Notes: generated from the sequence alone by a model not told the origin. Shown: positions 11,523-24,739, numbered from the stretch's first letter. The stretch is 64,000 bases of DNA from Panax quinquefolius (GCA_020205615.1 CM035170.1:63973322-64037321); one strand, 5' to 3'. Numbers and translations are program-made.

Positions 11523-13398
11523 TGTTAGTTTGTAATATTCATAATGCAATCAAATTGCATAAATTTAGCGAAAGCGTAAAAAATCGTAGTTTAAAATTTT
11601 TACAAACCATATACCCTTGATCACCCTTTATGCACAATTATTAATTAAACGAAAAGATAAAGAATAAAATCATACCCTTGAAGATCGAAGCTTCCTCGTG
11701 TACAAGTTCACCTCCAAATCCTTTTCACGCTCAACTTGAATCCACCGGGTTTGGTTCCTTCCTTCGATCAACGTTAGCCACCCAAATGTTTGGCCTCAGA
11801 GGTGATCCACCAAGAAGAATAAAATTCAAGAAGATGGGTGTTATGGCTAACCCTAATTTTCTATCTCTATAGAAAATGCGCGTGCTCTCCAACAAATTGA
11901 ATTATTACGTTGAAAAGTCAACAACCCATATCACCCATAATAAGACTCTCTTATTTATCGATGTAAGCAACCCTCCTTAACAATTAAGAAATCGGGTTTT
12001 ATTTAATTAATTAAATTCTTTTAATTAATTAAGCTCCCTAATCTTATTAGGGATAATTAATTAAACTCCTTTAACTAATTTTCCTTCCTAATCCAATTAG
12101 GAATAAATGAGAGTACTTATATTAAATTAATTCCTAAACTCTTTTAGAAATTAAAATAATAATAATTGTAATAATATTAATAAGACTCCTCTTATTAATT
12201 TATATTTAATATTTCTAAAATATTAAATAATAATATTAAGCTATTTAATTTATTCTATCACCATAGATTAAATTAAATATACATAACATATTATTACGAT
12301 TATGCCATTTACTTCTTAAATAATTATTCTTCCTTTTATGGTGTGACCCTTTAGGTTCTCCATATTAAACCTATTGTGAATAAATCAATTAGAATAATTC
12401 TAATCTTATTTAAATAAATAAATTAAATAATTAATTTATTTAAATAAATAATATTTATTCTACAATAGGGATAAGCCTCCTAGCGATCAACGACTTTCCG
12501 TATAATATAGATTTCAACATTAATCATTAAAGAACCTTTGAGTAAATAGTTACTGTATAATTCAATCCTTCCACCATACAATGTCCCAATTAAATATAAG
12601 ACATGGAATTACCGCCAAGTCTTATTTTATTTAATTATATGTATTTCGATTCTTAAATGCACAACTCCAAATAATGCAAATTAGAAACTCCTTTCTAATT
12701 TCATTCGCGCTTCGCCAAGGACTACCGGGTTGTCATTTATCAAATCACATAGACATTTCTCTTCTTTTATTGAAGTGGTAGATTCTTTATCGATCATACA
12801 TTATCTCCATGTACAACTTATTATACCCAAGCATACCCTTTGATATACCCTAAGGGTCTTAAGGAATAAGTCAAAGTATAACTCATCATACACAAGATAC
12901 TATGATGATCTCAAGTCCAAGGATTACTTGTACTACTATCACTACAGAATTCCTATCGACAGTGCAAATAAACTCCATTAGGTATTCCTTAGCGAGCCAA
13001 TGCTCAAAGGAACTTATTCTCTAATAAGCACCTACATACTTGCTTTAGTTGTCCCACACAAATGATCATGAGATCAATCATCCTCATCCAACGAAAGCAA
13101 GAACGACGTATGTACTAATCTATCCTGATTCACTAATCCCCAATTTAGTAATCCAATGATTGGGAACTATTTTAGTTTTAAGCTTTCTAAGAATTTAGAT
13201 CTCATTAGAATGATCATCATCATTATTCTAAAAGCATTGCTTAAAACTACGGGTTTATCACATATTATAAAACAAAGATCACGTAGATAATTAAAAGCCT
13301 TTAATAAATTAATACTTTTTATTAATAAATGAATAAGATTGTTACAAAGTATATGCTTTATCATCAAACATGATTGGCTTGTGTGCATACTACTTTCA
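11523..13398 (-). repeat. 3' LTR of the copia element
   Basis: It aligns closely with 18803-20669. In element sense it starts TGAAAGTAGTA and ends CTAACA. It is very AT-rich (near 12000-12470, many TTAATTAA and AAATAATT words). Length is 1876 bp. Differences from the other LTR are mostly single bases and small indels, so this insertion looks younger than the Tat element. Confidence 0.9.
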
Positions 13399-13411
13399 AT
13401 CTCCCACTTGC
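13399..13411 (-). other. Polypurine tract of the copia element
   Basis: In element sense GCAAGTGGGAGAT lies directly before the LTR start TGAAAG. AAGTGGGAGAT is the typical copia purine tract, used to prime plus-strand DNA synthesis. Confidence 0.8.
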
Positions 13412-14365
13412 ACTAAAGCCAATCGCCATGGTATCTCATACTCTTCTTCTCTCAAGTGACGATTATCCGTCATTGGATAAGCTTTTAGTTAATGGATATG
13501 TAATGTTGTTCATGAGAGTCCACTATCTCTATAGTGATTTCCCATCTTTCAATGATTCTAATAATCAAATGAAAGTGCCACAACACATGTTTAGATCCAA
13601 GATGAGACTTAGGAACTGCTCATAGTTCTCAGAATGAACTTTTAATCCAAACAATCAACTTCAAGTAAATTTCATTTATAGCTATATACTTTGTCTTTAT
13701 TACTAAACCAACAACTCTTTTGGCTGTTTGGAACCTTTCCAATTCATCGCACCACTCGCTCAAGGTAACACTTTACCTTAAAGTGGATTTTTCATCATCT
13801 TGTCTCGTCTGAAAAACTTGAGTCTGTTAAGCCCTCTAGTTTTAATTAAGACCCACCATGAATATGATCACATCCTTAGTGCTCGTTAAGAACTTTAAGA
13901 TGTTTTTCACCGACTCACGTTGAACTTCTCCGTATTACGACCGATCAACATCGTGTCTCGTGATATTTCATCAGATACATGATAGTCACCATGCGACCTC
14001 TCTTTTCAGAGTCTGTGGGGACTATTAAGAGAGATACACTCCATAGCTCATCAATACATGAGACATCTCTTGAGTTTGCCATGCTAAACGACTTTAGCAT
14101 CAAATGAATATATTCCTCAAGGTTAAGTCGAGCATCCTCTTAGATCTATCTATATAGATTTTATCCCCAATTAAGATACTCTTCCCAAACCATTCATGGA
14201 GGAATGTTTAGACAACTTTATCATTACCGATTGTAGCATTGGTATGTCATTCCTCATCCGTAGATATCAACATATAATATTAGGAATGTCACGGCGCCCC
14301 AATCGTCCCCTTTGTACACACTAGAACTCTTAAATCATCGTATGTAACTCGGATCATCATCTTCT
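13412..14365 (-). pseudogene. Copia RNase H and reverse transcriptase remnant
   Basis: Read on the minus strand, 14250-14100 gives YVD followed by NDIPMLQSV and further words of the copia RT segment after the catalytic YVDD; only YVD is preserved. RNase H follows toward lower coordinates: TKYIA near 13690, then a segment resembling the common copia C-terminus with PLTKSLS near 13480. The N-terminal half of RT is largely missing between 14366 and 14250, so an internal deletion is likely. Numerous stops; no product. Confidence 0.7.
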
Positions 14366-15400
14366 ATGATGTGTACCTCATCATCATCATCTATGATGAA
14401 TCCATACCTCCTAGGTATCTTCTTGACTATTCCGTATTTACGATTCTTGGCCAGGTACAATAGGTCTATCTATAGTTCCTCTTATTCGACTTATAGTGTT
14501 TTGTGGTTCTTGAACTCTTCAAGATCTATTATCCTCCCACTAGCCCTTTCAATGATAAACACCTTTATCTTGTAAGGCGCGCGTGTTTCAGCAACAAACA
14601 CCTTTTGCTAAGTAGGATTATAGAACATATACCCTAAACTTACTTTAGGATGTCCAACAAATCTACACTTGTCAAATCTTGTCCCAAGCTTATCTTTTGA
14701 AACCTTTTCACATAAGTTGGACAACCCTTATCTTAACATACTTAAGATTAGGAATCCTCCCGTCCATAACTTTTATGGAGTCTTGGGGCTGGATTTTGAG
14801 GTTACCATTTTCAGAGATATGCAATGCAGACCATTTCTAGGACATTATCCCGAAGGATACCGGAATGTCAGAAAATCATTATGGACCGCATCATGTCCAA
14901 CAAGGTACGATTTTTCATTCGATACATCAATCAATTATTACAGACGATGATGTCCATTATGAGAAAAACCATTTGAGATGATCTAGAAACTTATTGCACA
15001 AGTATTTATCCTCGATCTAATCAAAGAATCTTAATACTTTGCCAATTTGTTTCACTTCAATTCTTCAACCTTTCAAATAATTCACACTTGTATTTTAGCA
15101 AATACACACATTCAACTCTTTGAATGATCATCTCATTTTCTTATACTAGTTTGTTCAATTTGCAAAATTATTTTTCATGTAAGTCAAGTATACAAAATTT
15201 ATTAAGTAATATTCCGCTTTTATACAAAACATTATTATTATAAATAGAACAACAATTGTTCTTAATTATAATACCAAAATTTTATCATCCAACAATAAAA
15301 TGGAAATAATGTTTCTAACAAGAATCGGAATACAATAACAACTTATCGACTTAATAGATTTGCCCATAAAGCGCTAAAACTATAAGTTTCTATAGCTAAT
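14366..15400 (-). pseudogene. Copia integrase remnant
   Basis: Minus-strand reading gives RTLLDMMRSIM (near 14910) and then, after WTGG (near 14765), DKLGTRFDKCRFVGHP (near 14690) and QKVFVAETRA (near 14600). These match the second half of copia integrase and the linker before RT. RRYGFIIDDDDEVHI (near 14400) is the conserved joint between integrase and RT. The N-terminal zinc finger and first catalytic residues cannot be made out. Several stops and a frameshift. Confidence 0.7.
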
Positions 15401-16395
15401 GCAAAGAACCTTTGCTTCATTTTCCACACATAGATTACTTATCTTTGTTTAACTTTCTACTTCTTCTTGGTCCATTCATAAATCTATATTTATGATAACC
15501 AAAGTCAGATCCAATACCCAAGTAGAACCTCGACTTAAAGAAAAATTTATTTCAAATCATGAACAAATTTGTATTTGTAACCAAAACTTCACTAAGCTTC
15601 TTTGGTTAACCTCTCGCAAGATGCTTCTCGCAGCTTTTTTCCAAAGGTCCATGCTTATTGCGGTGGGAAGCAAACTCCTTTTGCTATCCGTGACGCTTTT
15701 GTTCTTATTATCCTTTGTTTACGCCTTTCTATTTACCTTCTTTGAATCGTTCTTTATTTCGTAAGATCCTTTGGCCCCTACCAAGAAGACTTGATCTTTC
15801 TTGGTTGAAAGTGACTCTCAACATTTTTCAATATGTTAAGCAAATCGCCAAGGCGATATCTAGCTTGTTCATATGAAAAATTCACAACAATTGTGAAAGG
15901 AGTCCGGGAGTGAGTGCAAGATCAAATTCGCTCAACTCTCCATCCATGACAAAACTCATTATCCTAATCGATCAATCAAATTGATTATGTTAAGAACTTT
16001 TGTCATCAGATCAGAGTGTCACTCTGGCCATTCTAGATCGGAAGAGCCCCTTAGATATCCGATATCTATCACCATACTTTCCTCACCATCAACTACTTGA
16101 TGTGCGTGAATATAGTAGGAGCATCCATAGTTTCATGTCGACGCTGAAGCTCACACTCATGGATGCGAGCATGATGCATCGAGCCAATCAGCATCATCTT
16201 GCCACTTTCTAAAAGTAGCAATCTCTTCCTCAGAGGCATTGTGCTCGCAACCATTGCGGGATAGGCGATTATGACATAAGATAGCTTTTCAAATATGAGA
16301 ACTATTCTCAAATTCCTTAACCAATCCGAGTAATTCTTGGCTTTGATTAATTTAGCATCTAATATGCTTTCGCAGTTGATAGTAATTTTAGACAT
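15401..16395 (-). pseudogene. Copia gag and protease remnant
   Basis: The gag start is at 16395 with an ATG. The first 100 codons are open and contain NYSDWLRNLRIVL (residues 22-34), the typical N-terminal copia gag segment. Near 15650-15620 a decayed CCHC zinc-knuckle context (HGPLEKSC) is visible, then KKLSEVLVT and STWVLD (near 15520), where copia protease has its WxLDSG start. The active-site DSG is altered. The first 100 codons are open; beyond them it is broken by stops. Confidence 0.7.
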
Positions 16396-18541
16396 TGTAA
16401 AATTCAGTAAATGAATTTGTAATTAATAACATTTTAACATACATTCTTTTATTAATTACCAAAATAAATTAGGTCTTGTTTTAAATTGGTATCTCCCACT
16501 ATTTTCTTCAAAACTATATTACCTCACTTATATAGTTCGCAAAATCTAATTAAAGATTTGCTAGTGAGAATAAGGATCCCATTTCAAATGTATATAGCCT
16601 TGTGGTGACACAACAAACTATATATAAATAAATAGGTAGACAACTTTTGTCAATTACATCAACTATGCAACTCCTTGTTTTTTGCCTCTTAGATTATTTT
16701 GATCAAGTGGTGGCACATCCGAATCAAAATTATCCAAGTTAAGTCCCACCTAGCACTCCATATATTCAAAAAAGAAAAATATCATCCTTGTGGTGACACA
16801 ACAAAACAATATTGTTCAATTTTCTTTATAAGCATCAAATGTGATAAATTAACATCTTAAATACTTAATACTTGCCTTGTGGTGACACAACAAACTCATA
16901 TTAAATATTTAATACTCTATTAATTTTATCATGCTAGAAGGCTTACGCTCGATATTCCAAATATCTTTGAACGCTTAGGACTTAATATAAAAATTGAGGG
17001 TTTGTTATTAATTTGTCTCATCTTTGTTTAGCGCGCATGCACATATATATATAAAATACGCTATTATATTAATGAACATGCTAAGCATGTTTGCATAATA
17101 TATAATATATATAATATAAGCATGCATATATAGAATACTATATTCTACCCTTGATTGATTATGGACTTTTATTCTAGTTCGTCTCACTAGAGCCACCAAG
17201 TGAACCAAAAGGTCAAACCCTAGGGGTGCAAGAAATAATATTTAAATATAACTATTACATTTAAACCCTGCTCTATTACAAACAAGTCTTCAAGCGCTTG
17301 TCTCCTCGATCTCTAATTTTTCAAAATAATTCTAAATATTCCTATTACAAAACTATTTAAAATAAATAGAAACCTTGATCGCCAGCCAAGGGAAGTACAT
17401 AGAGGGAGATAGAATTTACATTAAGAAAAAATTAGAGAAGACGAGGTACTTGAATTCCATTTAATAAAAACCCATACATTCACGCATCCAACTAAAATAA
17501 AATCCAATCATATCGTCAATAATTCATAATCAATCCCATTTATTATCATACACATCACCATATGCATCAATAAATAACATTCATCTCATGAATAATAAAC
17601 ATTTAATATATATATTGATATCATTTAATGGGCAAATTTAGTTAGTATAAAATCTATTTTTGAATAAAATAAACTCCTTTATTTAAATCCAAATTTAAAT
17701 CAAAATAAAACTATTTTATTTTAATTTATCTAATTTTGAATAAAATAAACTATTTTATTTTAATCAAAATCTTTAATCAAAATAAACTCCTTTATTTTAA
17801 TTAATTATGGAATCCAATTCCATGTAAAAAAAAATCTTTAATTAAAATAATCTCTTTATTTTAATTAATTATGGAATCCAATTCCATGTAAAAAAAAATA
17901 TTAAAGGAAACACTTGATATTCTTTTCTCTTATTCACAAATAAACTCCTTTATTTTGAATAATATGAAATCTTATTTCATATTTAAATAAACTCTTTATT
18001 TAAGGAAACATGGATTTTCTTTCCTATTCACAAATAAACTCTTTTATTTTGAATAATATGAAATCCTATTTCATATCTAAATAAACTCCTTTATTTAAGG
18101 AAAGATCAATTTCAACTCCAATTAGTTATTATGGAATCCAATTCCAACTCTAATTAGTTAGCATGAAATTCTAATTTTAAAATTAAAATAAACCTATTAT
18201 TTTAAAATTAAAATAAACCTTTTATTTTAAAATTAAAATAAACCTTTTATTTTAATTATAAAATTATTGAGAATATTATATATATATAAATATATATATA
18301 TAAATCGTAATATATATATATATAATCCGCATTTATATAAAATTAATATATATATAATATATATACATAACTTTTATAAAAGTAAGCATTACTAGATGCA
18401 ATAATACTTAAATCCGCTCTTTTCTTCTTGATTTCTGTTGCATGGTCGGTTTCGCTTCCAAAGAGTAAAAAAAATAAAAAACAAAGAACTTTTAATAATA
18501 AAAAAGATGTTAATCACGTATAAGGCAATCAAATTCTCCGC

Positions 18542-18577
<36 letters not shown>

Positions 18578-18788
18578 CGATTCAAAAACAAGAAAGCTCT
18601 TGCTTTAAAAAAAAAAAAAATTTCACTGGCCTCTCTTTAACCTAATACAAGTGATTACTGCATTAAAAAAAAACGCCTTTTTTTTTTTATTAAATTTTAT
18701 ACAATAAAATTATGCCCAATTAAATTGTTCTAAACACATATCAATATACATATCAAATCTGAACAATTAATAATTCGCATAAAGGTTT
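16396..18788 (-). other. Unusually long 5' leader of the copia element
   Basis: There are 2.4 kb between PBS and gag with no coding signal. It holds three copies of CCTTGTGGTGACACAAC (16599, 16786, 16875), blocks of alternating TTTATTTTAA and AATTAAAATAAA words (17680-18260), TA runs (18270-18360) and a run of 29 T (18545-18573, poly-A in element sense). Confidence 0.6.
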
Positions 18789-18801
18789 GGCTCTGATGCC
18801 A
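18789..18801 (-). other. Primer binding site of the copia element
   Basis: In element sense TGGCATCAGAGCC begins one base after the LTR end CTAACA. It differs by one base from the TGGTATCAGAGC type that pairs with initiator-Met tRNA. It fixes the element on the minus strand. Confidence 0.85.
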
Positions 18802-18802
18802 C

Positions 18803-20669
18803 TGTTAGTTTGTAATATTCATAACGCAATCAAATTGCATAAATTTAATGTTTAAAGCGTAAAATCGAGTTTAAAAATTTACAAACCATATACCCGATCA
18901 CCCTTTATGCACAATTATTAATTAAACGAAAAGATAAAGAATAAAATCATACCCTTGAAGATCGAGCTTCCTCGTGTACAAGTTCACCTCCAAATCCTTT
19001 CGCTCAATCTTGAATCCACCGGGTTTGGTTCCTTCCTTCGATCAACGCTAGCCACCCAAATGTTTGGCCTCTGAGGTGATCCACCAAGGAAGAATAAAAT
19101 TCAAGAAGATGGGTGTTATGGCTAACCTTAATTTTCTATCTCTATAGAAAGGGCGATCTCCAACAAATTGGAATTATTACGTCAGTAAAAAGTCAACAAC
19201 CCATATCACCCATAATAAGACTCTCTTATTTATCAATGTAACCCCCTCCTTAACAATTAAGAAATTGGGTTTTATTTAATTAATTAAATTCTTTTAATTA
19301 ATTAAGCTCCCTAATCTTATTAGGGATAATTAATTAAACTCCTTTAACTAATTTTCCTTCCTAATCCAATTAGGAATAAATGAGAGTACTTATATTAAAT
19401 TAATTCCTAAACTCTTTTAGAAATTAAAATAATAATAATTGTAATAATATTAATAAGACTCTCTTATTAATTTATATTTAATATTTCTAAAATATTAAAT
19501 AATAATATTAAGCTATTTAATTTATTCTATCACCATAGATTAAATTAAATATACATAACATATTATTATTACGATTATGCCATTTACTTCTTAAATAATT
19601 ATTCTTCCTTTTATGGTGTGACCCTTTAGGTTCTCCATATTAAACCTATTGTGAATAAATCAATTAGAATAATTTAATCTTATTTAAATAAATAAATTAA
19701 ATAATTAATTTATTTAAATAAATAATATTTATTCTACAATAGGGATAAGCCTCCCTAACATCAACGACTTTCCGTATAATATAGATTTCAACATTAATCA
19801 TTAAAGAACCTTTGAGTAAATAGTTACCGTATAATTCAATCCTTCCACCATACAATGTCCCAATTAAATATAAGACATGGAATTACCACAAGTCTTATTT
19901 TATTTAATTATATGTATTTTATTCTTAAATGCACAACTCCAAATAATGCAAATTAGAAACTCCTTTCTAATTTCATTCTTCGCCGCTAAGGACTACCGGG
20001 TTGTCATTTATCAAATCACATAGGACATTTCTCTTTTTTATTAGAAGTGGTAGATTCTTTATCGATCATACATTATCTCCATGTACAACTTATTATACCC
20101 AAGCATACCCTTTGATATACCCTAAGGGTCTTAAGGAATAAGTCAAAGTATAACTCATCATACACAAGATACTATGATGATCTCAAGTCCAAGGATTACT
20201 TGTACTACTATCACTACAGAATTCCTATTGACAGCAAATAAAACTCCATTAGGTATTCCTTAGCGAGCCAATGCTCAAAGAACTTATTCTCTAATAAGCA
20301 CCTACATACTTGCTTTAGTGTCTCCACACAAATGATCATGAGATCAATCATCCTCATCCAATGAGCAAGTTAACGTATGTACCAATCTATCCGGATTCAC
20401 TAATCCCCAATTTAGTAATCCAATGATTGGGAACTATTTTAGTTTTAAGCTTTCTAAGAATTTAGATCTCATTAGAATGATCATCATCATTATTCTAAAA
20501 GCATTGCTTAAAACTATGGGTTTATCACATATTATAAAACAAAGATCATGTAGATATTTAAAAGCCTTTAATAAATTAATACTTTTATTAATAAATGAAT
20601 AAGATTGTTACAAAGTATATGCTTTATCATCAAACATGATCGGGCTTTCAGTGCATATTACTACTTTCA
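18803..20669 (-). repeat. 5' LTR of the copia element
   Basis: 1867 bp, almost collinear with 11523-13398. In element sense it starts TGAAAGTAGTA and ends CTAACA. Its right edge borders the continuation of the Tat protease-RT spacer. Confidence 0.9.
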
Positions 20670-21281
20670 CTAGATATGCATCATCGCTCATGATGAACAT
20701 ACCAACCGATATACCCTGCATTTATGATTACCTGTATATAATGGTCATCATTCGGGATGTGGGAGGATGATGACAATCCTCCATCATCAAACTGGTCAAC
20801 CCGGACTTTACCTCGCCAATTGGGACAACATTCCTCGCTTTCGTCGACGAGGGTAAAGCGAGCGTAAACTCTTCGCTTCAGTAGATATAATAACCGCTTA
20901 CTTTTCCGCATAATATTAGCGCTTTATTTTGCCAAGATATGCTAACACCGTGTATGATCAACACATTTCATATATACTAAGAAAGCATATTTTTTTTGTG
21001 ACTCAAATTTAGATGTGCTTCAGATTATGATACGATGCCTCTCCTACACAAGGATTATACCTTTGATGTAGAGATGAATTCAAATTTCGATGGATATACC
21101 AGATGACATTGAGGTGCCTCCGAGAAATTCAAGAATGGGTCAAAGACAAACCCAAACCCAACCTCGATCAAACCACTTCTTTCAATCTCTAACCTTAGAA
21201 AGCCCTAAGTTAATCCAGATTGGTTCGCACCATACCCCAAACCAACTGAATGGCATGGTTACACTATTAACCTAGTTCCAT
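20670..21281 (+). other. Tat protease-RT spacer, continued after the copia insertion
   Basis: Sequence between the insertion and the recognisable RT. Tat elements have a poorly conserved acidic spacer here. A 76-codon open frame on the opposite strand (20681-20911) has no recognisable motif and is probably chance. Confidence 0.4.
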
Positions 21282-22153
21282 GATGTGTTTACATGGTCTC
21301 ATGAAGACATGGTGGGTTTGTCCACTGACATTGTCCTTCATCGCCTTCCCATTAAAGAGAGATTTAAGCCACCAAGCGTAAACTCAAAGCGATTGAAACC
21401 GGAGTGGAGTTTAGCAGGAAAGAAGAAATTGTGAAACAATTTCAAGTCGGCATCATCATGGTGTCTACATATCCCGAGTGGATATCCAACATCGTTCCTT
21501 GCATTTCAAACCCGGAGGGAAGGTGCGAAGTTTGCGTGGATTACTGTGACTTGAATAAAGCTTGCTTAAAAGATAGCTTTCCCATGCCATTTATCCACAT
21601 TCTCATTGACATTACGCCAATCGACATACGTACTCCTTTGTCGACATTTCATGGGTACCATCAGATCATGGTTACCGAGGAAGATTGTGAGAAGACTACT
21701 TTCATCACTCCTTGGGGAACTTTTTGCTATAGACGGTTGTCATTCAGCCTCATCAATGCTGGAGCTACCTATCAATGAGCTATGATGGCTCTTTTCCATG
21801 GCTTAATGCATAAAGAGATTGAGATCTACGTGGATGACATCATTGTCAATTCCCGAAAGGAGGATGGCCATATAGACCATCTCAGAAAGTTGTTCAACAG
21901 ATTGCGTAAGTACAACTTGAAGTTGAATCAAGCTAAGTGCGCCTTTGGCGTTAGATCAGGCAAATTACTAGGATTTCTAGTCAGCCACAAAGGGATAGAG
22001 CTGGATCTTGCCAAAATCCAAGCCATCACTGAAATGCCCATTCCTCAGACAAAGAAGGAAATACAGGAATTTTTGGGAAGAATCAACTTCATCAACAAAG
22101 TTTATCTCCCAACTCATAAAGAACTCCGTGGAGCCAATCTTCAAGCTTATTAA
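21282..22153 (+). pseudogene. Tat reverse transcriptase
   Basis: RT copies the element RNA into DNA. The part before the RT fold is clear: VFTWSHEDM (21282), STDIVLHRLPI and, after a frameshift near 21400, QFQVGII. Then come CVDYCDLNKA (near 21535), FITPWGTFCYRR (near 21702) and INAGATYQ (near 21755). The catalytic IYVDDIIV lies near 21824 with both aspartates intact. FGVRSGKLLGFLVS and EIQEFLGRINFIN close the domain. A TGA at 21777-21779 interrupts it; the family has Arg there, so it is a likely CGA-to-TGA change. The frame ends at 22153. Confidence 0.9.
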
Positions 22154-22229
22154 GGAAGAACTCCTCCATGAAATGGAATGATGAGTGCTAGAATGCCTTC
22201 CTTACAATCAAGAAATAGCTAAGTCAAAG

Positions 22230-22714
22230 CTCCGTCCTTGGTACCACCCAGGACAATATTCCCCTGTTCATGTATCTGTCCATAAGTGACAATGCCATGG
22301 GCTGCATGCTGGGACAGAAAGATGATAGAGGCCAAGAACGAGCTATCTATTACCTCAGTAAAAGGTTCAACAGCAGTGAGCACAAGTACACGCTGATCGA
22401 AAACACGTGTTGTGCTTTAGCATGGGCTTCCATGAGGTTACAACATTACCTCCATGGTCACAAAACCCATCTCATATCCCGCGTGGATCCTCTCAAGTAC
22501 GTGTTCAACAAACCCATGTTAAATTACCGGCTGTCCAGATGGTAGTTAATCCTACAACAATTTGACATCGTATATGTGACTCAAAAGTCCATCAAAGGTC
22601 AAGGAATCGCGGATCAACTGGCCGTCGCACCTTCAGGGGATTTCAAACCCTTGGAAACATATTTCTCTGATGAAGGAGTAATGACAGTGTAGCAACACCA
22701 TCAGTATGATACGC
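22230..22714 (+). pseudogene. Tat RNase H (first domain)
   Basis: It removes RNA from RNA-DNA hybrids during reverse transcription. The open frame 22270-22545 begins within the fold with MGCMLGQKDD, then ERAIYYLSKRF and ENTCCALAWA, and LISRVDPLKYVF near its end. This order is that of the Ty3/gypsy RNase H joined to RT. The frame ends with a stop after LSRW (Trp codon intact, then TAG). Further in-lineage sequence continues past it to about 22700 (FDIVYVTQKS, GQGIADQLA). Confidence 0.85.
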
Positions 22715-23110
22715 GCCAACCATGGAAGATGTATTTTGATGGAGCTATTAATATGGAAGGTTCTGGAGCGGGAGCAGTTCTAGTATCTGGTATGGGGAGC
22801 AGTATCCCGTTGCTGTCAAATTACAGTTTGTTAGCACCAACAATACAACTGAGTATGAAGGCTGTCTCATGGGGCTAAAACTTGCCCATTCAATGGGCAT
22901 CAGGCGGTTAACTGTCCTTGGAGATTCGGAGTTGGTAATCAGACAATCCACCAGAATCTATCAAACCAAGGAACTACATTTGTTGCCTTACCATCAAGCG
23001 TGTTTTGAAGATGGCTTTGAGTTTGAAGAAATCTCCTTTCTACACATTCCTCGTAATAGGAATGACTTTATGACGCATTAGCCACTTTGGCCTCCTTGAT
23101 TCGCATATCG
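22715..23110 (+). pseudogene. Tat second RNase H (archaeal-type)
   Basis: A second RNase H domain after the first is diagnostic of the Tat lineage. FDGA (near 22736) is the start, with the first catalytic aspartate. GAGAVLVS follows. After a frameshift near 22790, LMGLKLAHSMGIRRLTVLGDSELVI runs from 22866, with the aspartate of GDS present, then LPYHQACF and the end IPRNRNDFMTH (to 23079), where the family has a final aspartate after the Asn. Mostly open in two frames. Confidence 0.85.
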
Positions 23111-23269
23111 ACAAGGAACACTTGCCAAACATCATAATTTCCTAACAAGGCCCCAAAATTATGGGAATTACATTGGAGAAGTATCGATGAGGTACCTCCC
23201 ATCCAACCTCCTCGGTATCGCATATCAAGGAATATCTCGAGATGGATCTATTCCCGCTGAGGCGAGCCT

Positions 23270-24465
23270 GACTGAGAAAAGGCGATCCATCGACTTGCTA
23301 TGAAGTTCTACCTAAGTGGAGATGCGCTCTACAAAAGAGATGCAGGACTAGGTCTCCTCGTGTGTCAGACAAAGATCAAGCCCAAAGGCTTATGGATGAA
23401 ATCCATGGTGGAGTCTCGGGGTCCCCATGAGAGGGCCCCTCCTTGTCAAGAAAGTCCTTAGGATGGGACATTATCACTATCTCTCAAAGTCGATTGAATG
23501 ACCACGCCAAAAGATGCTATCAATCTTGGGATTCATGGGAATGCTATACACGCCTCCACCTGAACTCCACAATATGAGTTTCGCCCTGACCCTTTCAATG
23601 TGGGAATGGACGTTATCGGCCCATCGAGCCTAAAGCTAGTAATGGTCACCGATTTATCTTCACCATGATCGACTACTTCACCAAGTGGGTAGAAGCAGCC
23701 TCCTTCCCCAGGGTCACCAAAGAAGTCATCATTGCTTTCTTCAGAAACAATGTCGTTTGTCAATATGGACAACCAGAGGTGAATATGTCAGACAATGCCA
23801 AAAACCTCAACAACAAAATGATGGAGGAATTATGCAGTAAATTCTACATCAAACATCTTAACTCTATCATCTATCGTCCAAGATGAATCTTCTTTATTGA
23901 AGCTAACAACAAAATATCAAGAAAATTATGCAAAAGATGTCCGCCAACCACAAAGATTGGCCTAACCTATCGCTTCTCGACTCATAGCCTCGTAACCTCC
24001 ATGCGCACTTCAACTCTGTAACCCCTACGCTTTAACCTATGGGATGGAAGCAAAGCTTCTATAGAAGTTGAGATGGAATCTCTCGAGTATCGATCGACGC
24101 CACCGGATGAAGAACCAATGGGTACAAGACAGTATCACAAATTGTCTCTAATAGACGAAAGGAAAACCGCGGCTATCTTCCATTGTCAGTTATATCAACA
24201 ACGGATCACCAAATCCTACAACAAAAAAGTCCGACTACGGCAGTTTAAACAACATGACTTAGTTTTAAAGAAGATTCTTGACAACCAAGATCAGGCTAAA
24301 GGAAAATTCGCTCCTAACCGGAAGGCCCGTTTATTGTCAAGGAAGTATTGACAAAGAAGCGCCTCAGATTGCAAGAAATGGACGGTGATGAATTTCCACA
24401 ACTCATCAACTCGAGACACCGTGAAACCAGATTATGTCCGGCGAGTCAAGAAACACCGTGATGCA
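23270..24465 (+). pseudogene. Tat integrase
   Basis: Integrase inserts the DNA copy into the genome. MKFYLSGDALYKR (near 23299) and GPHMRGP-type sequence mark the N-terminal part. Core: MDVIGPIEP-like sequence near 23606, then IDYFTKWVEAASFPRVTKEV (23668 on). The second catalytic region reads MSDNAKN (23788), which still has Asp but lacks the usual TDNG form. After a frameshift near 23885, EANNKISRK (near 23898) keeps the third catalytic residue, Glu. The C-terminal part (24073-24351) includes RQFKQHDLVLK and AKGKFAPN, typical of this lineage. Several stops and frameshifts. Confidence 0.85.
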
Positions 24466-24739
24466 TAATCATTAGGTCACCACTCATTCTAGTTCTTTAA
24501 CCCTTTACCACATACAACTTATCTACACTTTTCCCCTCGTGGAAACGTATTTCTCAAGCCGCCACTGGCTTTCTCCTTCGTCAGGCTCATACAATTCAGG
24601 TCATCCCCATGGATTGAACCTCTTCATGCTTTATAGTTTGGCTACCCATTTCGGGATCAAACTTTTCACCGCAGCTTTATCCTCAACCTAGGATTAAACT
24701 TTCTCTCTCCCACACTCTCGACCGCATTATGGGATTACG

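Larger units (their letters stand above)
11523..20669 (-). mobile_element. Ty1/copia retrotransposon nested in the Tat element
   Basis: Two direct LTRs (11523-13398 and 18803-20669) flank a 5.4-kb interior. A PBS next to the right LTR and a purine tract next to the left LTR show that the element runs on the minus strand. Interior remnants in the order gag, protease, integrase, RT, RNase H identify Ty1/copia. The insertion separates the Tat protease from the Tat RT. CTAGA occurs at both edges (11516-11520 and 20670-20674), but the left copy is two bases away from the LTR end, so this target duplication is uncertain. All frames are broken. Confidence 0.9.

Noticed and set aside
11516..20674. 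CTAGA as a proven target duplication of the copia element
   Set aside because: The left copy is separated from the LTR end by two bases, so I keep it only as a possibility.
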